Below, piece after piece: positions 17,401 to 25,698 of a stretch of DNA of 64,000 bases. The stretch's first letter is position 1, and the number at the start of each line of letters is the position of its first letter. This DNA is from Kordia algicida. Lineage in GTDB: Bacteria > Bacteroidota > Bacteroidia > Flavobacteriales > Flavobacteriaceae. The stretch lies in assembly GCF_051013375.1 (NCBI RefSeq), contig NZ_CP142125.1; one strand, 5' to 3'. The notes under the pieces are model-generated. The model had not been told where the DNA came from. It ran no database searches and saw only the letters and a program-made list of their open reading frames with translations. Made by a program: the position numbers and the translations under genes.

Positions 17401-19516
17401 TCAAAGTATCAAATATGCCATTTATACCACATCTACAAGAGAGGTTCATATCAGAGACAATGGAAGTATCACTTGGGATGTAGCAACCTATTCAGCAGGC
17501 GATGAGTTTAAGATAGAACGTAGAGATCATAAAATATACTATTTGCAGAACAATCAAATCATTTATGTTTCGTCAATAGTAGACAATGGTGCGCCATTAC
17601 TTGGGGATGTGGCGATGTACCATATTGATAGTAAAATTAACGATCTAGTTTTAGTTGATTTAGAAAAAGAATTACAAGAGGTAGATTATGCCTACAATGT
17701 AAGAGGTTGGCTCAAAGGAATCAATGATGTCAACAATCAAGGAAATGACTTGTTTAGCTTTGCGCTTAATTACAATGATATCGCTGATCCAACTAAGCAA
17801 TTATTCAATGGAAATATCTCTGGTACTTCATGGAAAACTAAAGGACAAGACAGCTCGTTAAAGAACTATGTATATGATTATGACCCTTTAAACAGAATTA
17901 TAAGTGCTGTGGATAATACAGGAAACTACAACTTAGATGAAGTAGAATATGATGTGAATGGAAACATAAAACGCCTTCAACGTAGCGGACACAGAAATCA
18001 GGCAGCTACTATATTTGGTGTGATGGATCAGTTGGTATACGAGTACAACGGAAATCAATTGGAAAAAGTAACCGATCATGTTGCAATTGACTTTGGATTT
18101 AAAGATGGAAATACCGTAGGTAATGACTATAGCTATGATGCCAACGGAAATATGATCCAAGATAAAAATAAAGGCATTAGTAGTATCAGTTACAATCACT
18201 TAAACCTACCGATACAAATTTCATTTGATAATGGCAGTAGTATTTCTTACATTTACGATGCAAGCGGGGTAAAGCAAGAGAAAATTGTGAATGACCAAAG
18301 CAATGAAAGTGTACAAAACACCTTATATGCTGGAAATTACATCTACAAAAAATCAAATACGCAAACTACGCCTGCACTTACGTTCTTTAATAGTGAAGAA
18401 GGCTATGTAGAGCCACAATTTGATCCAAACAAGCCAACAAAAATCATAGGATTTAACTACACCTATCAATACAAAGATCACTTAGGAAACATCAGACTTT
18501 CCTATGAAGATATTGATGGAGATGGAATCATCAAAGCTGAAACTGAAATCAAGGAAGAAAATAACTTCTATCCCTTTGGCTTGAAACATAAAGGGTATAA
18601 TAACCAGATTACAGGGAGAGATCATCAATACGGATATGGATTTAATGGTGAAAAAGAAGAGCAGAATGAATTAGATCTTAATTGGATTGATTACGGAGCT
18701 AGAAATTATGATGCTTCATTAGGTAGATGGTTTTCTGTAGACAATATGGCAGAAGAGTTCTATGATTGGACGCCATATAAATACGGTTTAGATAATCCTA
18801 TTAATTATACAGATCCTGATGGAAATTGTGAAACTTGCTGGAATTTCTTAAAAAAAGTAGGAAATTCTTACGTTAATAAATTAAAAGGAAAATGGCATGC
18901 TGTAACGAATCCTAGGGAAACAGCAGGAAAGGTTTATGAAACGGTTAAAAAAAATCCTTGGGGAACTTTATCTCAATTAAGCTTAAGTGCTGTAGGTGGA
19001 CCAATCGGAGATGCTATTGTAAATGATATCAACCTTGTATCTGCTGTTGCTGATGGAGATACTGATGCAATTGCAGATAATATTGCTGATAGAGGGATGA
19101 ACCTTACTGAAGAAGCTGTTGGGTTTGGAACAGGTAAAGCTCTAAATGTTGTAAGTAAAGCTGTAAAAGCTTCGAAATCTGCATCGAAAGCAGCGGATGT
19201 TGTTGATGATATTCCAGATACAATTTATAGAGGAGGTAGAACAAATGATTCAGCAATAAAAGATGTGCAATATAGACCTGGTGATGATGCAGTTTCTTTT
19301 AGAGCTCATAACTCAAACCCTTTAGATGGTGCTACCGTTATGAAACCTGGTAAACCGTATATGGCTGTAGATACAAATAAATTACCTAAAGGAACGGTCA
19401 AAGTAGATGGAGGTGTAAATGGAAATCCTTCAGGTCACGTTTCTGTCACAGCAACTCCAGAGCAAATTGTTAAAGCTATTGATAAGAGTAAAAGCGGGAA
19501 ATACCCTAAAAAATAA
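14414..19516 (+). CDS. DUF6443 RHS protein with variable C-terminal putative toxin
   Basis: A 1700-residue secreted protein. It has a signal peptide (about 1-21), then acidic thrombospondin-type-3-like calcium motifs (DLDRDGFGG, DGDGDGFF, DSDGDGFGD, SCPNTFGQYNGCPD; about 30-190), the DUF6443 region (about 195-320), many YD repeats, and the RHS-associated core ending YGARNYDASLGRWFSVD ... NPINYTDPDG (DPDG at 1467-1470). After it comes a 230-residue tail that breaks with the rest: a helical Ala/Asp-rich linker, then a compact basic domain starting IYRGGR (Y1605, R1606), continuing through VSFRAHNSN and MAVDTNKLPKG and ending GHVSVTATPEQIVKAI. The YRGG start followed by conserved beta-strands recalls ADP-ribosyltransferase-like toxin tails, but no EXE motif is seen. 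Toxin identity is an inference. Confidence 0.85.
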   Translation: MKKYIYTLLLICGFTATMQAQFGPVNCDTYYYDLDRDGFGGTTAYTGTQTVTPEFRELNKLVCNSSDCDDTDPQINPNTNWAVLVDGDGDGFFVIGSVEKACTPTDPNAVLIGADAVLQNFSYLQLDCDDTNGNLKQSTLYYQDSDGDGFGDIEVVTMSCAGSPPAGYVANAGDSCPNTFGQYNGCPDVTTTEGISQNKNYVHSVAYQQPVYLVELSNIAEKDKIEQVTYFDGMGRAELQVAIGQSPKDNRDIKTIISYDSYGRANTSFLPYVGTQKGGGFVNKVVGAPNTNPDINQEIKEQQQFYHNKYQDEVASFTTSNGGLTMLNALENIPEDLLDDIANNTPETGLLYPSYSTNVYDEIDRPTQVAAPGKDWSLEFNHTIKMEYDLNDAVVDAVKRYDVTHPFGQPEDIQLVINGVYPTGELTKTVTKDENWQPNQTYPTDHTTEEFKNKSGQIVLKRTYDGAKQLNTYYIYDDFGNLTYVLPPMASAQADIFTNDVLNKFCYQYKYDHRNRLIEKKIPGKGWEYIVYDTLDRPVLTQDVNLSNTDTWLFTKYDALGRVVYTGKYISATNTTRENLQNTVATSNSLYETKIATSNLIGDSSVFYSNSVFPTTGLEVLTINYYDNYNWDTGTSFEANYNLNGNDGVTTTGIVQKKSVGLPVSWTNSGFDTEATIQGDGYIQYTITQTDNQRVMVGLTSEATAGAIHYNTMDYAIYTGYGTSKRVYAYKNGLPESFPATYCNIGDTFRVERSGNQILYKKNGETFHSVITSDLGTLVGDASFCDPDTAIENVYVGYSVLGQDFTSNVKGMATGSKVRVLETNDWITTVSYYDEKGRVIHTSSTNDYLDTSDAVSSLLDFTGKVLKTNTTHKQENNDPIVTRDEYMYDTHNRLRYQTKQINNEDKELIARNHYDELGQLVQKQVGSRLPKISAYTNINNITQDKEQLAKTSATAWDGGLTTVETITGDGYLSYILSQSNKTMMIGLSDVVGNDSYQSIKYAIYTTSTREVHIRDNGSITWDVATYSAGDEFKIERRDHKIYYLQNNQIIYVSSIVDNGAPLLGDVAMYHIDSKINDLVLVDLEKELQEVDYAYNVRGWLKGINDVNNQGNDLFSFALNYNDIADPTKQLFNGNISGTSWKTKGQDSSLKNYVYDYDPLNRIISAVDNTGNYNLDEVEYDVNGNIKRLQRSGHRNQAATIFGVMDQLVYEYNGNQLEKVTDHVAIDFGFKDGNTVGNDYSYDANGNMIQDKNKGISSISYNHLNLPIQISFDNGSSISYIYDASGVKQEKIVNDQSNESVQNTLYAGNYIYKKSNTQTTPALTFFNSEEGYVEPQFDPNKPTKIIGFNYTYQYKDHLGNIRLSYEDIDGDGIIKAETEIKEENNFYPFGLKHKGYNNQITGRDHQYGYGFNGEKEEQNELDLNWIDYGARNYDASLGRWFSVDNMAEEFYDWTPYKYGLDNPINYTDPDGNCETCWNFLKKVGNSYVNKLKGKWHAVTNPRETAGKVYETVKKNPWGTLSQLSLSAVGGPIGDAIVNDINLVSAVADGDTDAIADNIADRGMNLTEEAVGFGTGKALNVVSKAVKASKSASKAADVVDDIPDTIYRGGRTNDSAIKDVQYRPGDDAVSFRAHNSNPLDGATVMKPGKPYMAVDTNKLPKGTVKVDGGVNGNPSGHVSVTATPEQIVKAIDKSKSGKYPKK

Positions 19517-19534
19517 ATAAATTAAAATATTTTT

Positions 19535-19960
19535 ATGTCAGAACAAGTTAAAAACTTGATTGGGACTCTTGTTGATTTTCAAGTTATTTTAGAAAATAAA
19601 GCAGTAGAGTTAAAGAAATTAAAAGAATTTAAAAATGTCTCAAGGACATCAAGTTTTATTGGTTATCCAGATGAGAAATATCCGTCTATTTCAAGTTCAT
19701 TGAATGCAGATTTATCTGTACCCTTAAAAAATGATCTACACTGCTTAAGTTTTTCTTTTACATTTTTCCCAAATAAAAATAATAAATGGGAGATCCATTC
19801 AGAACTAGGTTGGTCTAGTTATGATGAAGGTTTTGTTGATAACAAACTTATTGAAGAAGAATATGAAAATTTAGAAGGAATGCTAGAAAGAATAAAACCA
19901 CTTACAAATGAATTGATGAAAGATTTAGATATAATGATAGTAATGGTACAGAATGGGTAG
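19535..19960 (+). CDS. putative immunity protein for the RHS tail
   Basis: A 141-residue acidic soluble protein with no signal peptide, 18 bases after the RHS stop codon. No known domain is recognised. Visible: an N-terminal helix (VKNLIGTLVDFQVILENKAVELKKLKEF), a central beta-rich part (LHCLSFSFTFFPNKNNKWEIHSELGW), and an acidic C-terminal helix. An acidic small protein directly behind a basic RHS C-terminal domain is the classic position of the cognate immunity gene. The role is inferred from position and charge only. A transcription terminator follows at 20028. Confidence 0.6.
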   Translation: MSEQVKNLIGTLVDFQVILENKAVELKKLKEFKNVSRTSSFIGYPDEKYPSISSSLNADLSVPLKNDLHCLSFSFTFFPNKNNKWEIHSELGWSSYDEGFVDNKLIEEEYENLEGMLERIKPLTNELMKDLDIMIVMVQNG

Positions 19961-19996
19961 TGTCCCAAACGGGTGATTTTATCAATTACCTAAAAC

Positions 19997-20052
19997 TAAA
20001 TATTGATTATCAGTAATTTAAATAAATAACAAGCTCCTTTTTGGGGCTTGTT
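19997..20052 (+). terminator. terminator with duplicated lead-in sequence
   Basis: The stem AACAAGCTCC/GGGGCTTGTT (20028-20052) is preceded by a 25-base segment at 19997-20021. The same segment recurs at 20825-20849 with 23 of 25 bases equal, there too just before a hairpin. It marks the end of a toxin-immunity cassette. Confidence 0.7.
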
Positions 20053-20085
20053 TATGTTCATTGTGAAGACTTACCCTTTTTGTAA

Positions 20086-20238
20086 GCTTACAAAGTAGAT
20101 ATAGCAGAACTAATTGTTTGGAAAAAACAAGGTAGTAAAGTTGTAATTTACAGGGGGAGTGCTATTAGAAATAATATGGAGAAATATAAATCTTTATTTT
20201 TTGAAATAATCAACACTTTAACTGATAAAAATGAGTAA
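20086..20238 (+). pseudogene. C-terminal remnant of a displaced immunity-like gene
   Basis: A 50-residue open stretch with no start codon near its beginning reads VDIAELIVWKKQGSKVVIYR and ends FFEIINTLTDKNE. It looks like the last helix-strand-helix part of a small soluble protein and stops at 20236-20238, overlapping the next ATG. Placed behind the present immunity gene, it is best explained as the tail of an older immunity gene left by cassette replacement. This is an inference. Confidence 0.4.
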
Positions 20239-20566
20239 AAAATTTTTAAAAGTCTTTTTAATTGTTGTTGGAGCAATAATTTTATTAATAGCTATTGGAA
20301 GCATAGGTGCTGCAATTAAAGTTTCAAATTCTGATGCATATGAGTTTGCTAAAAAGGAAATTTTAAAAAGTAAAAAAGTCGAAGAACGTATAGGAAAAAT
20401 AAAAGATTTTTCTTTGATGCCTCAAGGAGTATTGAAAAAAAAAGAAGCACAAATTGAGATCGATGTTTATGGAGAAAATGGCAAAGCGAATATTATACTA
20501 AAGTTAGAAAAAAACTCTAAAGATGAATGGGAAGTATTGAATTTTTACTTTAAGGAATTAAAATGA
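20231..20566 (+). CDS. small Coa1-like membrane protein, possible orphan immunity factor
   Basis: A 111-residue protein with a basic N-terminus, one transmembrane helix (about residues 7-29, VFLIVVGAIILLIAIGSIGAA) and a periplasm-facing domain. Its pattern (A-x-x-x-L-x-x-S-x-x-V near the start, then GENGKANIILKLEK and W-E-V-L) resembles the cytochrome oxidase assembly Coa1-like family. Coa1-like proteins are common among immunity-type genes near polymorphic toxins. It overlaps the following membrane gene by four bases (ATGA), so the two are co-translated. Present in the cassette graveyard behind the RHS gene. Confidence 0.6.
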   Translation: MSKKFLKVFLIVVGAIILLIAIGSIGAAIKVSNSDAYEFAKKEILKSKKVEERIGKIKDFSLMPQGVLKKKEAQIEIDVYGENGKANIILKLEKNSKDEWEVLNFYFKELK

Positions 20567-20763
20567 AAAATGGTTTTTATGTCATAGCAGCTCTCATTTT
20601 AATAGTGATTTTAGGGTCTATATATCTCATAGTTTTTTCAGATAATATAGATATCGCATATGCTATTTTAAAAATGATACCTATTACTTTTTTAATTATT
20701 CTTTTTTTTATTCTTTACAGATTAGGGAGGCGTTATGAAAAGAGAACTAACGATGACAATTAG
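20563..20763 (+). CDS. two-helix membrane protein coupled to the Coa1-like gene
   Basis: A 66-residue protein made of two hydrophobic helices (about 5-26 and 38-57) and a charged tail (GRRYEKRTNDDN). It starts within the stop codon of the previous gene, which implies coupled translation. No family is recognised. Because it sits between the duplicated cassette ends at 19997 and 20825, it likely belongs, with the Coa1-like gene, to an older toxin-immunity unit whose toxin part is gone. Confidence 0.5.
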   Translation: MKNGFYVIAALILIVILGSIYLIVFSDNIDIAYAILKMIPITFLIILFFILYRLGRRYEKRTNDDN

Positions 20764-20824
20764 TTTAGAAATAAAAATAGCAAAGTAATGGGGGCAAAAT
20801 GATGCTTTTGAAAAAAACAAAAAT

Positions 20825-20883
20825 TAAATACTGATTATCAATAATTTAAGTGAAAAATGAGCCTCAATTAAGGGGCTCATTTT
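20825..20883 (+). terminator. second duplicated cassette end with terminator
   Basis: The 25-base segment 20825-20849 repeats that at 19997-20021. The hairpin AAAATGAGCC/GGCTCATTTT (20854-20883) follows and ends in T-rich sequence. Hairpin sequences differ while the lead-in is conserved. Confidence 0.7.
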
Positions 20884-21180
20884 AGTTCTTTGAAGTAATA
20901 AAAGCTTCTTAGAATAAATAAAATAAGGGATTCATTTCCTTTTGTGGTTTAAATTGGTAAGCCAAGAATAATTTAATATTGAACGAAATAGAATCACAAC
21001 TCATTACTTAAGATATCCTACTTTGTCAAGGAAAAAAGAACATTATTTCTAACAAAAAACACTCCCAAAAAATATATAAGCGTCAAAAATAAAACACACA
21101 CGTTCGTTACCTTGTCACTATCAATTTTCCCTATTCTGAGTCTGTTAGAATACACGAATTGATATTGAAAAAGAACGTAG
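20884..21180. other. intergenic region before the secretion locus
   Basis: AT-rich, no gene seen. It must contain the promoter of the forward half of the secretion locus. I could not assign a convincing TAnnTTTG box. Confidence 0.4.
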
Positions 21181-21603
21181 ATGAAACTCCATAAAAAATC
21201 ATTAGTAAACCATAAAGTTAAAGCATTTAATTTACAAGAAATCCTGATTGTACTGGCGATCATCGGAATTTTACTCTTATTAGCACTTCCCAATTTAATG
21301 CCATATATCTCCAAGGCAAAATCTATAGAAGCGCAAACACAACTCAAAGCGATTCACTCCATGCAAACGCAGTATCGCTATTTGTATTCGCGTTACTCTA
21401 ACGACTTTAACGAAATAGATTTTCAACCACCAATTACAGCAGACAAAGGAGGCACAGCACGGTATCGCTATGAAATAACTGCGGCAGAAGGCGCAACATT
21501 TAAAGCACGCGCAGAAGCTGTGGAAGACTTTGATGGTGATGGAGTCCGTAACGTATGGGAAATTGATGAAAAAGGGAATCCAAAAGAAATTGTAAAAGAT
21601 TGA
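21181..21603 (+). CDS. major-type pseudopilin (GspG/type IV pilin-like)
   Basis: A 140-residue protein with a prepilin signal: a basic leader of 15 residues ending VKA, then FNLQEILIVLAIIGILLLL, so F+1, L+3 and E+5 are in place and a long hydrophobic helix follows. Alanine rather than glycine precedes the cleavage point. The globular part ends FDGDGVRNVWEIDEKGNP, an acidic loop recalling the calcium site of GspG. It is the first gene of the forward operon and overlaps the prepilin peptidase gene, so it is probably the most abundant pseudopilin of this system. Confidence 0.85.
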   Translation: MKLHKKSLVNHKVKAFNLQEILIVLAIIGILLLLALPNLMPYISKAKSIEAQTQLKAIHSMQTQYRYLYSRYSNDFNEIDFQPPITADKGGTARYRYEITAAEGATFKARAEAVEDFDGDGVRNVWEIDEKGNPKEIVKD

Positions 21604-22082
21604 TAGTTCTCATTAAAATCATATTAATTCTGTCGCTTATGAGCATACTTTTTCAAGATATCAAAGAAAGAAAAGTATATTGGTTTCTATTTCCAATAGT
21701 CGCTTTTACTGCTGCATATTTGTACTATACGAACACTTTTTTTGAACTATTTTGGACAACATCACTTATCAATCTAGGGATTATTTTTAGTATTATTTTA
21801 GTGCTCCAAGCCTATTCAAAATTCAAATTACAAACAGACTTACAACAAGTTTTCGGTTTAGGTGATGTCCTATTTTTTCTAGCAGTAAGTATCGCATTTC
21901 CCATAGCAACATTTATCATATTCTTTGTGTTTTCCTTATTATTTTCTCTGCTTTTACATATACTACTTAAAAATAAAACACAGGAAACATCCGTACCACT
22001 CGCAGGTTACATGAGTTTATTTTTTATGACTGTCTATCTACTGAATTGGACAGGTTTTTTATCCAATATATACAGCATCTAA
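21600..22082 (+). CDS. prepilin peptidase (A24 family, short form)
   Basis: A 160-residue polytopic membrane protein. The two catalytic aspartates of the A24 aspartic peptidases are visible: D in FQDIKERK near residue 20, and GLGDVLFF near residue 90. The N-terminal cytoplasmic methyltransferase/zinc domain of long GspO/PilD proteins is absent. It starts at TTG overlapping the pilin stop (TTGA), with an alternative ATG 13 codons in. It should cleave the Lys-Ala pilin leaders encoded around it. Confidence 0.8.
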   Translation: MIVLIKIILILSLMSILFQDIKERKVYWFLFPIVAFTAAYLYYTNTFFELFWTTSLINLGIIFSIILVLQAYSKFKLQTDLQQVFGLGDVLFFLAVSIAFPIATFIIFFVFSLLFSLLLHILLKNKTQETSVPLAGYMSLFFMTVYLLNWTGFLSNIYSI

Positions 22083-22083
22083 A

Positions 22084-23493
22084 ATGGAAGTACAAGACTA
22101 CAACATACACGTTTCGTTGCAGCAACTCATCAGCAGTTCGCAAGCGTATCACTATCGCATTGTTCCAAAAGAAAATGAAAATGGAATCATTACGTTTTTA
22201 GCGGAGACTACCGATGAATCATTAAAAAAAGAACTCTCGATTGTTTTTAATCAAAAAATCAATCTTGAAGTAACTACTGCGGAAACAATTGACAAATATT
22301 TAGCCACAAACTTTCGTAAAACTACAAGCAGCAAAGCAGAAGCATTACACTACACAGACGATTTTTTACAAAAAATCATCATGGCAGCAAAAGACATTGG
22401 CAGTAGTGATATTCACTTTGAACCGTATGAACATTCCTGTCGTATTCGTTTTCGATTGGATGGAAAACTAAAAGAACAATATGTCATTCCATCAGCAGAA
22501 TATCCTGTAATCATCAATAAAATTAAGATAAAAGCACAACTTGATATCTCTGAAAAACGATTGCCACAAGACGGACGTATTACAATCAATAATGCGCAAG
22601 GAGAATTTGACATTCGTGTATCTTCTCTGCCAACCTTACACGGAGAAAAAATTGTGCTTCGTATTTTAAGTAAAGATGCCAATCATATCAATTTGGATGA
22701 ACTTGGTTTTTCTGATGATGAACTATACACCTATAAAGAAATCATCAAAAAACCTAACGGAATCATCTTGATTTCTGGACCGACAGGTTCTGGAAAAACT
22801 ACCACATTATACGCAACACTCAAACTATTAAATGATGCAGAAACCAATATTCTCACCATTGAAGATCCGATTGAATATACATTAGAAGGTATCAATCAAG
22901 TACAACTCAAAGAAAATATCGGACTCGATTTTTCGAGTACACTTCGAACTTTCTTACGTCAAGATCCTGATGTTATCATGGTAGGAGAAATTCGTGATGC
23001 AAAAACCGCCAATATGGCAATTCGTGCAGCGCTTACGGGACATTTGGTATTATCTACCATACACACCAACTCCGCCTGGGCAACGATTTCACGATTGATT
23101 GATATGGACATTCCGCCTTTTCTTATCGCAAGTACACTGAACATGAGTGTGGCGCAACGATTAGTTCGAAAACTTTGCCATCATTGTAAAAAAGTAGCTT
23201 CTATAGCAACAGCGACGTTGCCAAAAGATGTTGTACTGCCCAAACATATTAACACACATCATGTAGCAGTAGGTTGTAATGCTTGTTATCAAACAGGATA
23301 TCTCGGTAGAAAAGCCATCTACGAAATCATTCCCATTGGAACACAGCTTATCAATCATATCAAACAAAATGAAACTGAAATTTCAGATTATCTGAAAGAA
23401 AAAAACATACACACACTAAAAGACAATGCAATCACATTTATCGAAAATGGCACAACGTCCATTGAAGAAGTATATGCACTGTTATCAAACTAA
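22084..23493 (+). CDS. type II secretion/type IV pilus assembly ATPase (GspE/PilB)
   Basis: A 469-residue hexameric ATPase. It has an N-terminal GspE-N2-like segment (about 85-190, KDIGSSDIHFEPYEHSCRIR), Walker A GPTGSGKTT at 232-240, an acidic Asp box (ILTIEDPIEYTLEGINQVQL), Walker B (DPDVIMVGEIRD), a His box (LSTIHTN), and a zinc tetracysteine module C365/C368 and C398/C401. The zinc module and its place next to a secretin mark an assembly (extension) ATPase rather than a PilT-type retraction ATPase, none of which is present. The N1 domain is short compared with proteobacterial GspE. Confidence 0.93.
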   Translation: MEVQDYNIHVSLQQLISSSQAYHYRIVPKENENGIITFLAETTDESLKKELSIVFNQKINLEVTTAETIDKYLATNFRKTTSSKAEALHYTDDFLQKIIMAAKDIGSSDIHFEPYEHSCRIRFRLDGKLKEQYVIPSAEYPVIINKIKIKAQLDISEKRLPQDGRITINNAQGEFDIRVSSLPTLHGEKIVLRILSKDANHINLDELGFSDDELYTYKEIIKKPNGIILISGPTGSGKTTTLYATLKLLNDAETNILTIEDPIEYTLEGINQVQLKENIGLDFSSTLRTFLRQDPDVIMVGEIRDAKTANMAIRAALTGHLVLSTIHTNSAWATISRLIDMDIPPFLIASTLNMSVAQRLVRKLCHHCKKVASIATATLPKDVVLPKHINTHHVAVGCNACYQTGYLGRKAIYEIIPIGTQLINHIKQNETEISDYLKEKNIHTLKDNAITFIENGTTSIEEVYALLSN

Positions 23494-23499
23494 AAAAGA

Positions 23500-25698
23500 A
23501 TGAAGAAAATACTTCTTATCATATTATGTTGCTTGATGCATTTTTCACTGCTTGCGCAGGAAAAACCACGTATTGAAGCCATTAAAAAACAATTAGAAGT
23601 TCTTGCAATAGACAATGTAGGACTGACTGAAAATGTAAAAACAGACATCAGCATCAACAATGTGTCGCTTAGTAGTTTTTTGCTCGCTATCGCGGAAGTT
23701 CACAAGCTAAATTTCAATATTTCATCTGATTTAAACAAAATTTCCACATCAACGAACTTTCCAAATGTTACGGTATCAGATTTACTAACTTTTCTCTGTA
23801 AAGAACACGAACTTACCATTGAATTTACAGGAAACATTCTAGCGATAAAAAAATATAGCAAGCCTGTAGAAAAACCTGTGATGAGAGAGATTCCCATTGC
23901 ATATAGTATGAAGAACGACGTGATTAGTTTGGATATCAAGAATGATACGCTATACACTGCATTTAAAAAAATCATGGAAAAAACAGGAAAAAACCTAGTA
24001 TTTTCTCCTGATATTGAAAACAAACAAATTACCTTCTATGTAAAAGATGCACCTTTTGACATTGCTATGGAACAACTAGCATTTGCCAATCAATTATATG
24101 TTGAGAAAGGTAGTAACGGCTTTTATACATTTGAAAATGATGCCCAAACAGTTGCTAACGATCAATCTGGGACAACCACATCACAACCACGAACTAGACG
24201 AAGAAAGTCGAATTTCAGCTTTAAAATATTAGACAAAAAAAGAAAAATTATAGAAGTCGATTTTACAAACGTTCCCATTGATGTAGTCATTCACGATATT
24301 GGAACAGCATTAGAAATTGATATTTTTACATCAACGCCGCTTACAAATGCGGGAACTGCAAGCTTCACATCAAAACGTGTTTCTTTTGATGATTTACTCA
24401 CAAAAATGTTTGAAAGTAATCAAGGACAAACGGCTATAATAGCATCAAGTCAAGGAAGATCGAATACAGGTTCTCGTTCTAACCAAAATAACCAATCAAC
24501 AGAGATCAATCAATCGTTTTTCACTTTCAAGAAAGATCGAAATATGTACATTTTTGGAACGGCGAATCAACTAAGTCTACGAGAAATATCAATCATTCCA
24601 TTAATGCATCGTTCTATAGAATTATTGACAGATTCCAATGGAGGCAATTCCACACGCGCACGAAGCAGTAATGTGGGACAAAGTTCAGGATTTGGAAGTG
24701 GAAATCAATTTGATTCGTTCTCAGGAGGAAATTCAGGAAACAGAACAACACTCAGTAGAACAGGGCAATCCAATCAAGGAAATGGACTGGCAAACACCAA
24801 TACGAGTCAGGCGGAAGCACTCATTAATATCTTACCCGCAGATTTAATTGCAGACTTACAAATTGAAGCCGATTATGAACTGAATAGTTTTTATGTAAGC
24901 GGACCAAGTTCAAGTGTAAAACGATTCAGAAACTTTGTTGAAAAAATAGACAAACCTGTTCCTGTGGTGCTAATAGAAGTGATGCTAATTGATGTGAGTA
25001 AACTATCGGTTGTAGAAACAGGCATCAGTTGGGGAATTGGTGATGAGCCGACGCAAACAAGCGGAAGTCTTTTTCCAACTACAAATCTTACACTTGGAGC
25101 AAACACCGTAAATCGTGTCATTGGAGGTTTTGATGGTTTCGGGTCATTCAATCTCGGAAAAGTTGTTCCAGAATTCTTTGCAAACATTTCCGCAATGGAA
25201 CAAGATGGCGATATAAAAATTCGTTCCACACCAAAAATTTCTACGCTCAACGGACATCGAGCAACACTTTCCAATGGAACGACTTCGTATTATGCGGTAA
25301 CGCAACGAAACATCTACGGAACAAACAATCCGCAAACTTCCGAAATCACTAATTACTATCCGATTGATGCAGAACTTGGAATTTCCATAAAACCAATTGT
25401 GTCGGGCGACGGACAAGTTACCCTTGATATTTTCGTGATTCAATCCACTTTTGGAAGCAGAATCAGTGAAGATGCGCCGCCAGATATTAGTTCTAGAGAA
25501 TTTCGATCGATCATTCGAATGCGCGATCAAGATATTGCTGTCTTAGGTGGAATTGAAGAAAAACAAAAAAGAGATGAAGGAAATGGTGTGCCGTTTTTAG
25601 CAAGAATTCCTGTAATTAAATGGTTTTTTAGCAAACGAAAACGCCAAGATTCAAAATCAAAACTAACAGTTCTTATCAAACCCACAGTCATCTATTAA
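23500..25698 (+). CDS. secretin outer-membrane channel (GspD/PilQ-like)
   Basis: A 732-residue protein with a Sec signal (about 1-19, ending LLAQ). STN/N0-like and repeated N-domains occupy about 40-215 (NVSLSSFLLAIAEVHKLNFN, NDTLYTAFKKIMEKTGKNLV), and a third N-domain about 245-320. A long Ser/Gly/Asn-rich low-complexity linker lies near 325-435, another N-domain near 440-490, and the secretin beta-barrel region covers about 495-732 (VLIEVMLIDV, KIRSTPKISTLNGHRATL, AVLGGIEEKQK, PVIKWFFSK). No pilotin-binding S-domain is evident after the barrel. The product forms the outer-membrane pore. It ends overlapping the next start (TAATG). Confidence 0.92.
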   Translation: MKKILLIILCCLMHFSLLAQEKPRIEAIKKQLEVLAIDNVGLTENVKTDISINNVSLSSFLLAIAEVHKLNFNISSDLNKISTSTNFPNVTVSDLLTFLCKEHELTIEFTGNILAIKKYSKPVEKPVMREIPIAYSMKNDVISLDIKNDTLYTAFKKIMEKTGKNLVFSPDIENKQITFYVKDAPFDIAMEQLAFANQLYVEKGSNGFYTFENDAQTVANDQSGTTTSQPRTRRRKSNFSFKILDKKRKIIEVDFTNVPIDVVIHDIGTALEIDIFTSTPLTNAGTASFTSKRVSFDDLLTKMFESNQGQTAIIASSQGRSNTGSRSNQNNQSTEINQSFFTFKKDRNMYIFGTANQLSLREISIIPLMHRSIELLTDSNGGNSTRARSSNVGQSSGFGSGNQFDSFSGGNSGNRTTLSRTGQSNQGNGLANTNTSQAEALINILPADLIADLQIEADYELNSFYVSGPSSSVKRFRNFVEKIDKPVPVVLIEVMLIDVSKLSVVETGISWGIGDEPTQTSGSLFPTTNLTLGANTVNRVIGGFDGFGSFNLGKVVPEFFANISAMEQDGDIKIRSTPKISTLNGHRATLSNGTTSYYAVTQRNIYGTNNPQTSEITNYYPIDAELGISIKPIVSGDGQVTLDIFVIQSTFGSRISEDAPPDISSREFRSIIRMRDQDIAVLGGIEEKQKRDEGNGVPFLARIPVIKWFFSKRKRQDSKSKLTVLIKPTVIY

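Noticed and set aside
25144..25530. 128-codon minus-strand frame within the secretin gene
   Set aside because: It is the opposite-strand shadow of the conserved secretin domain and has no family motif or expression signal.
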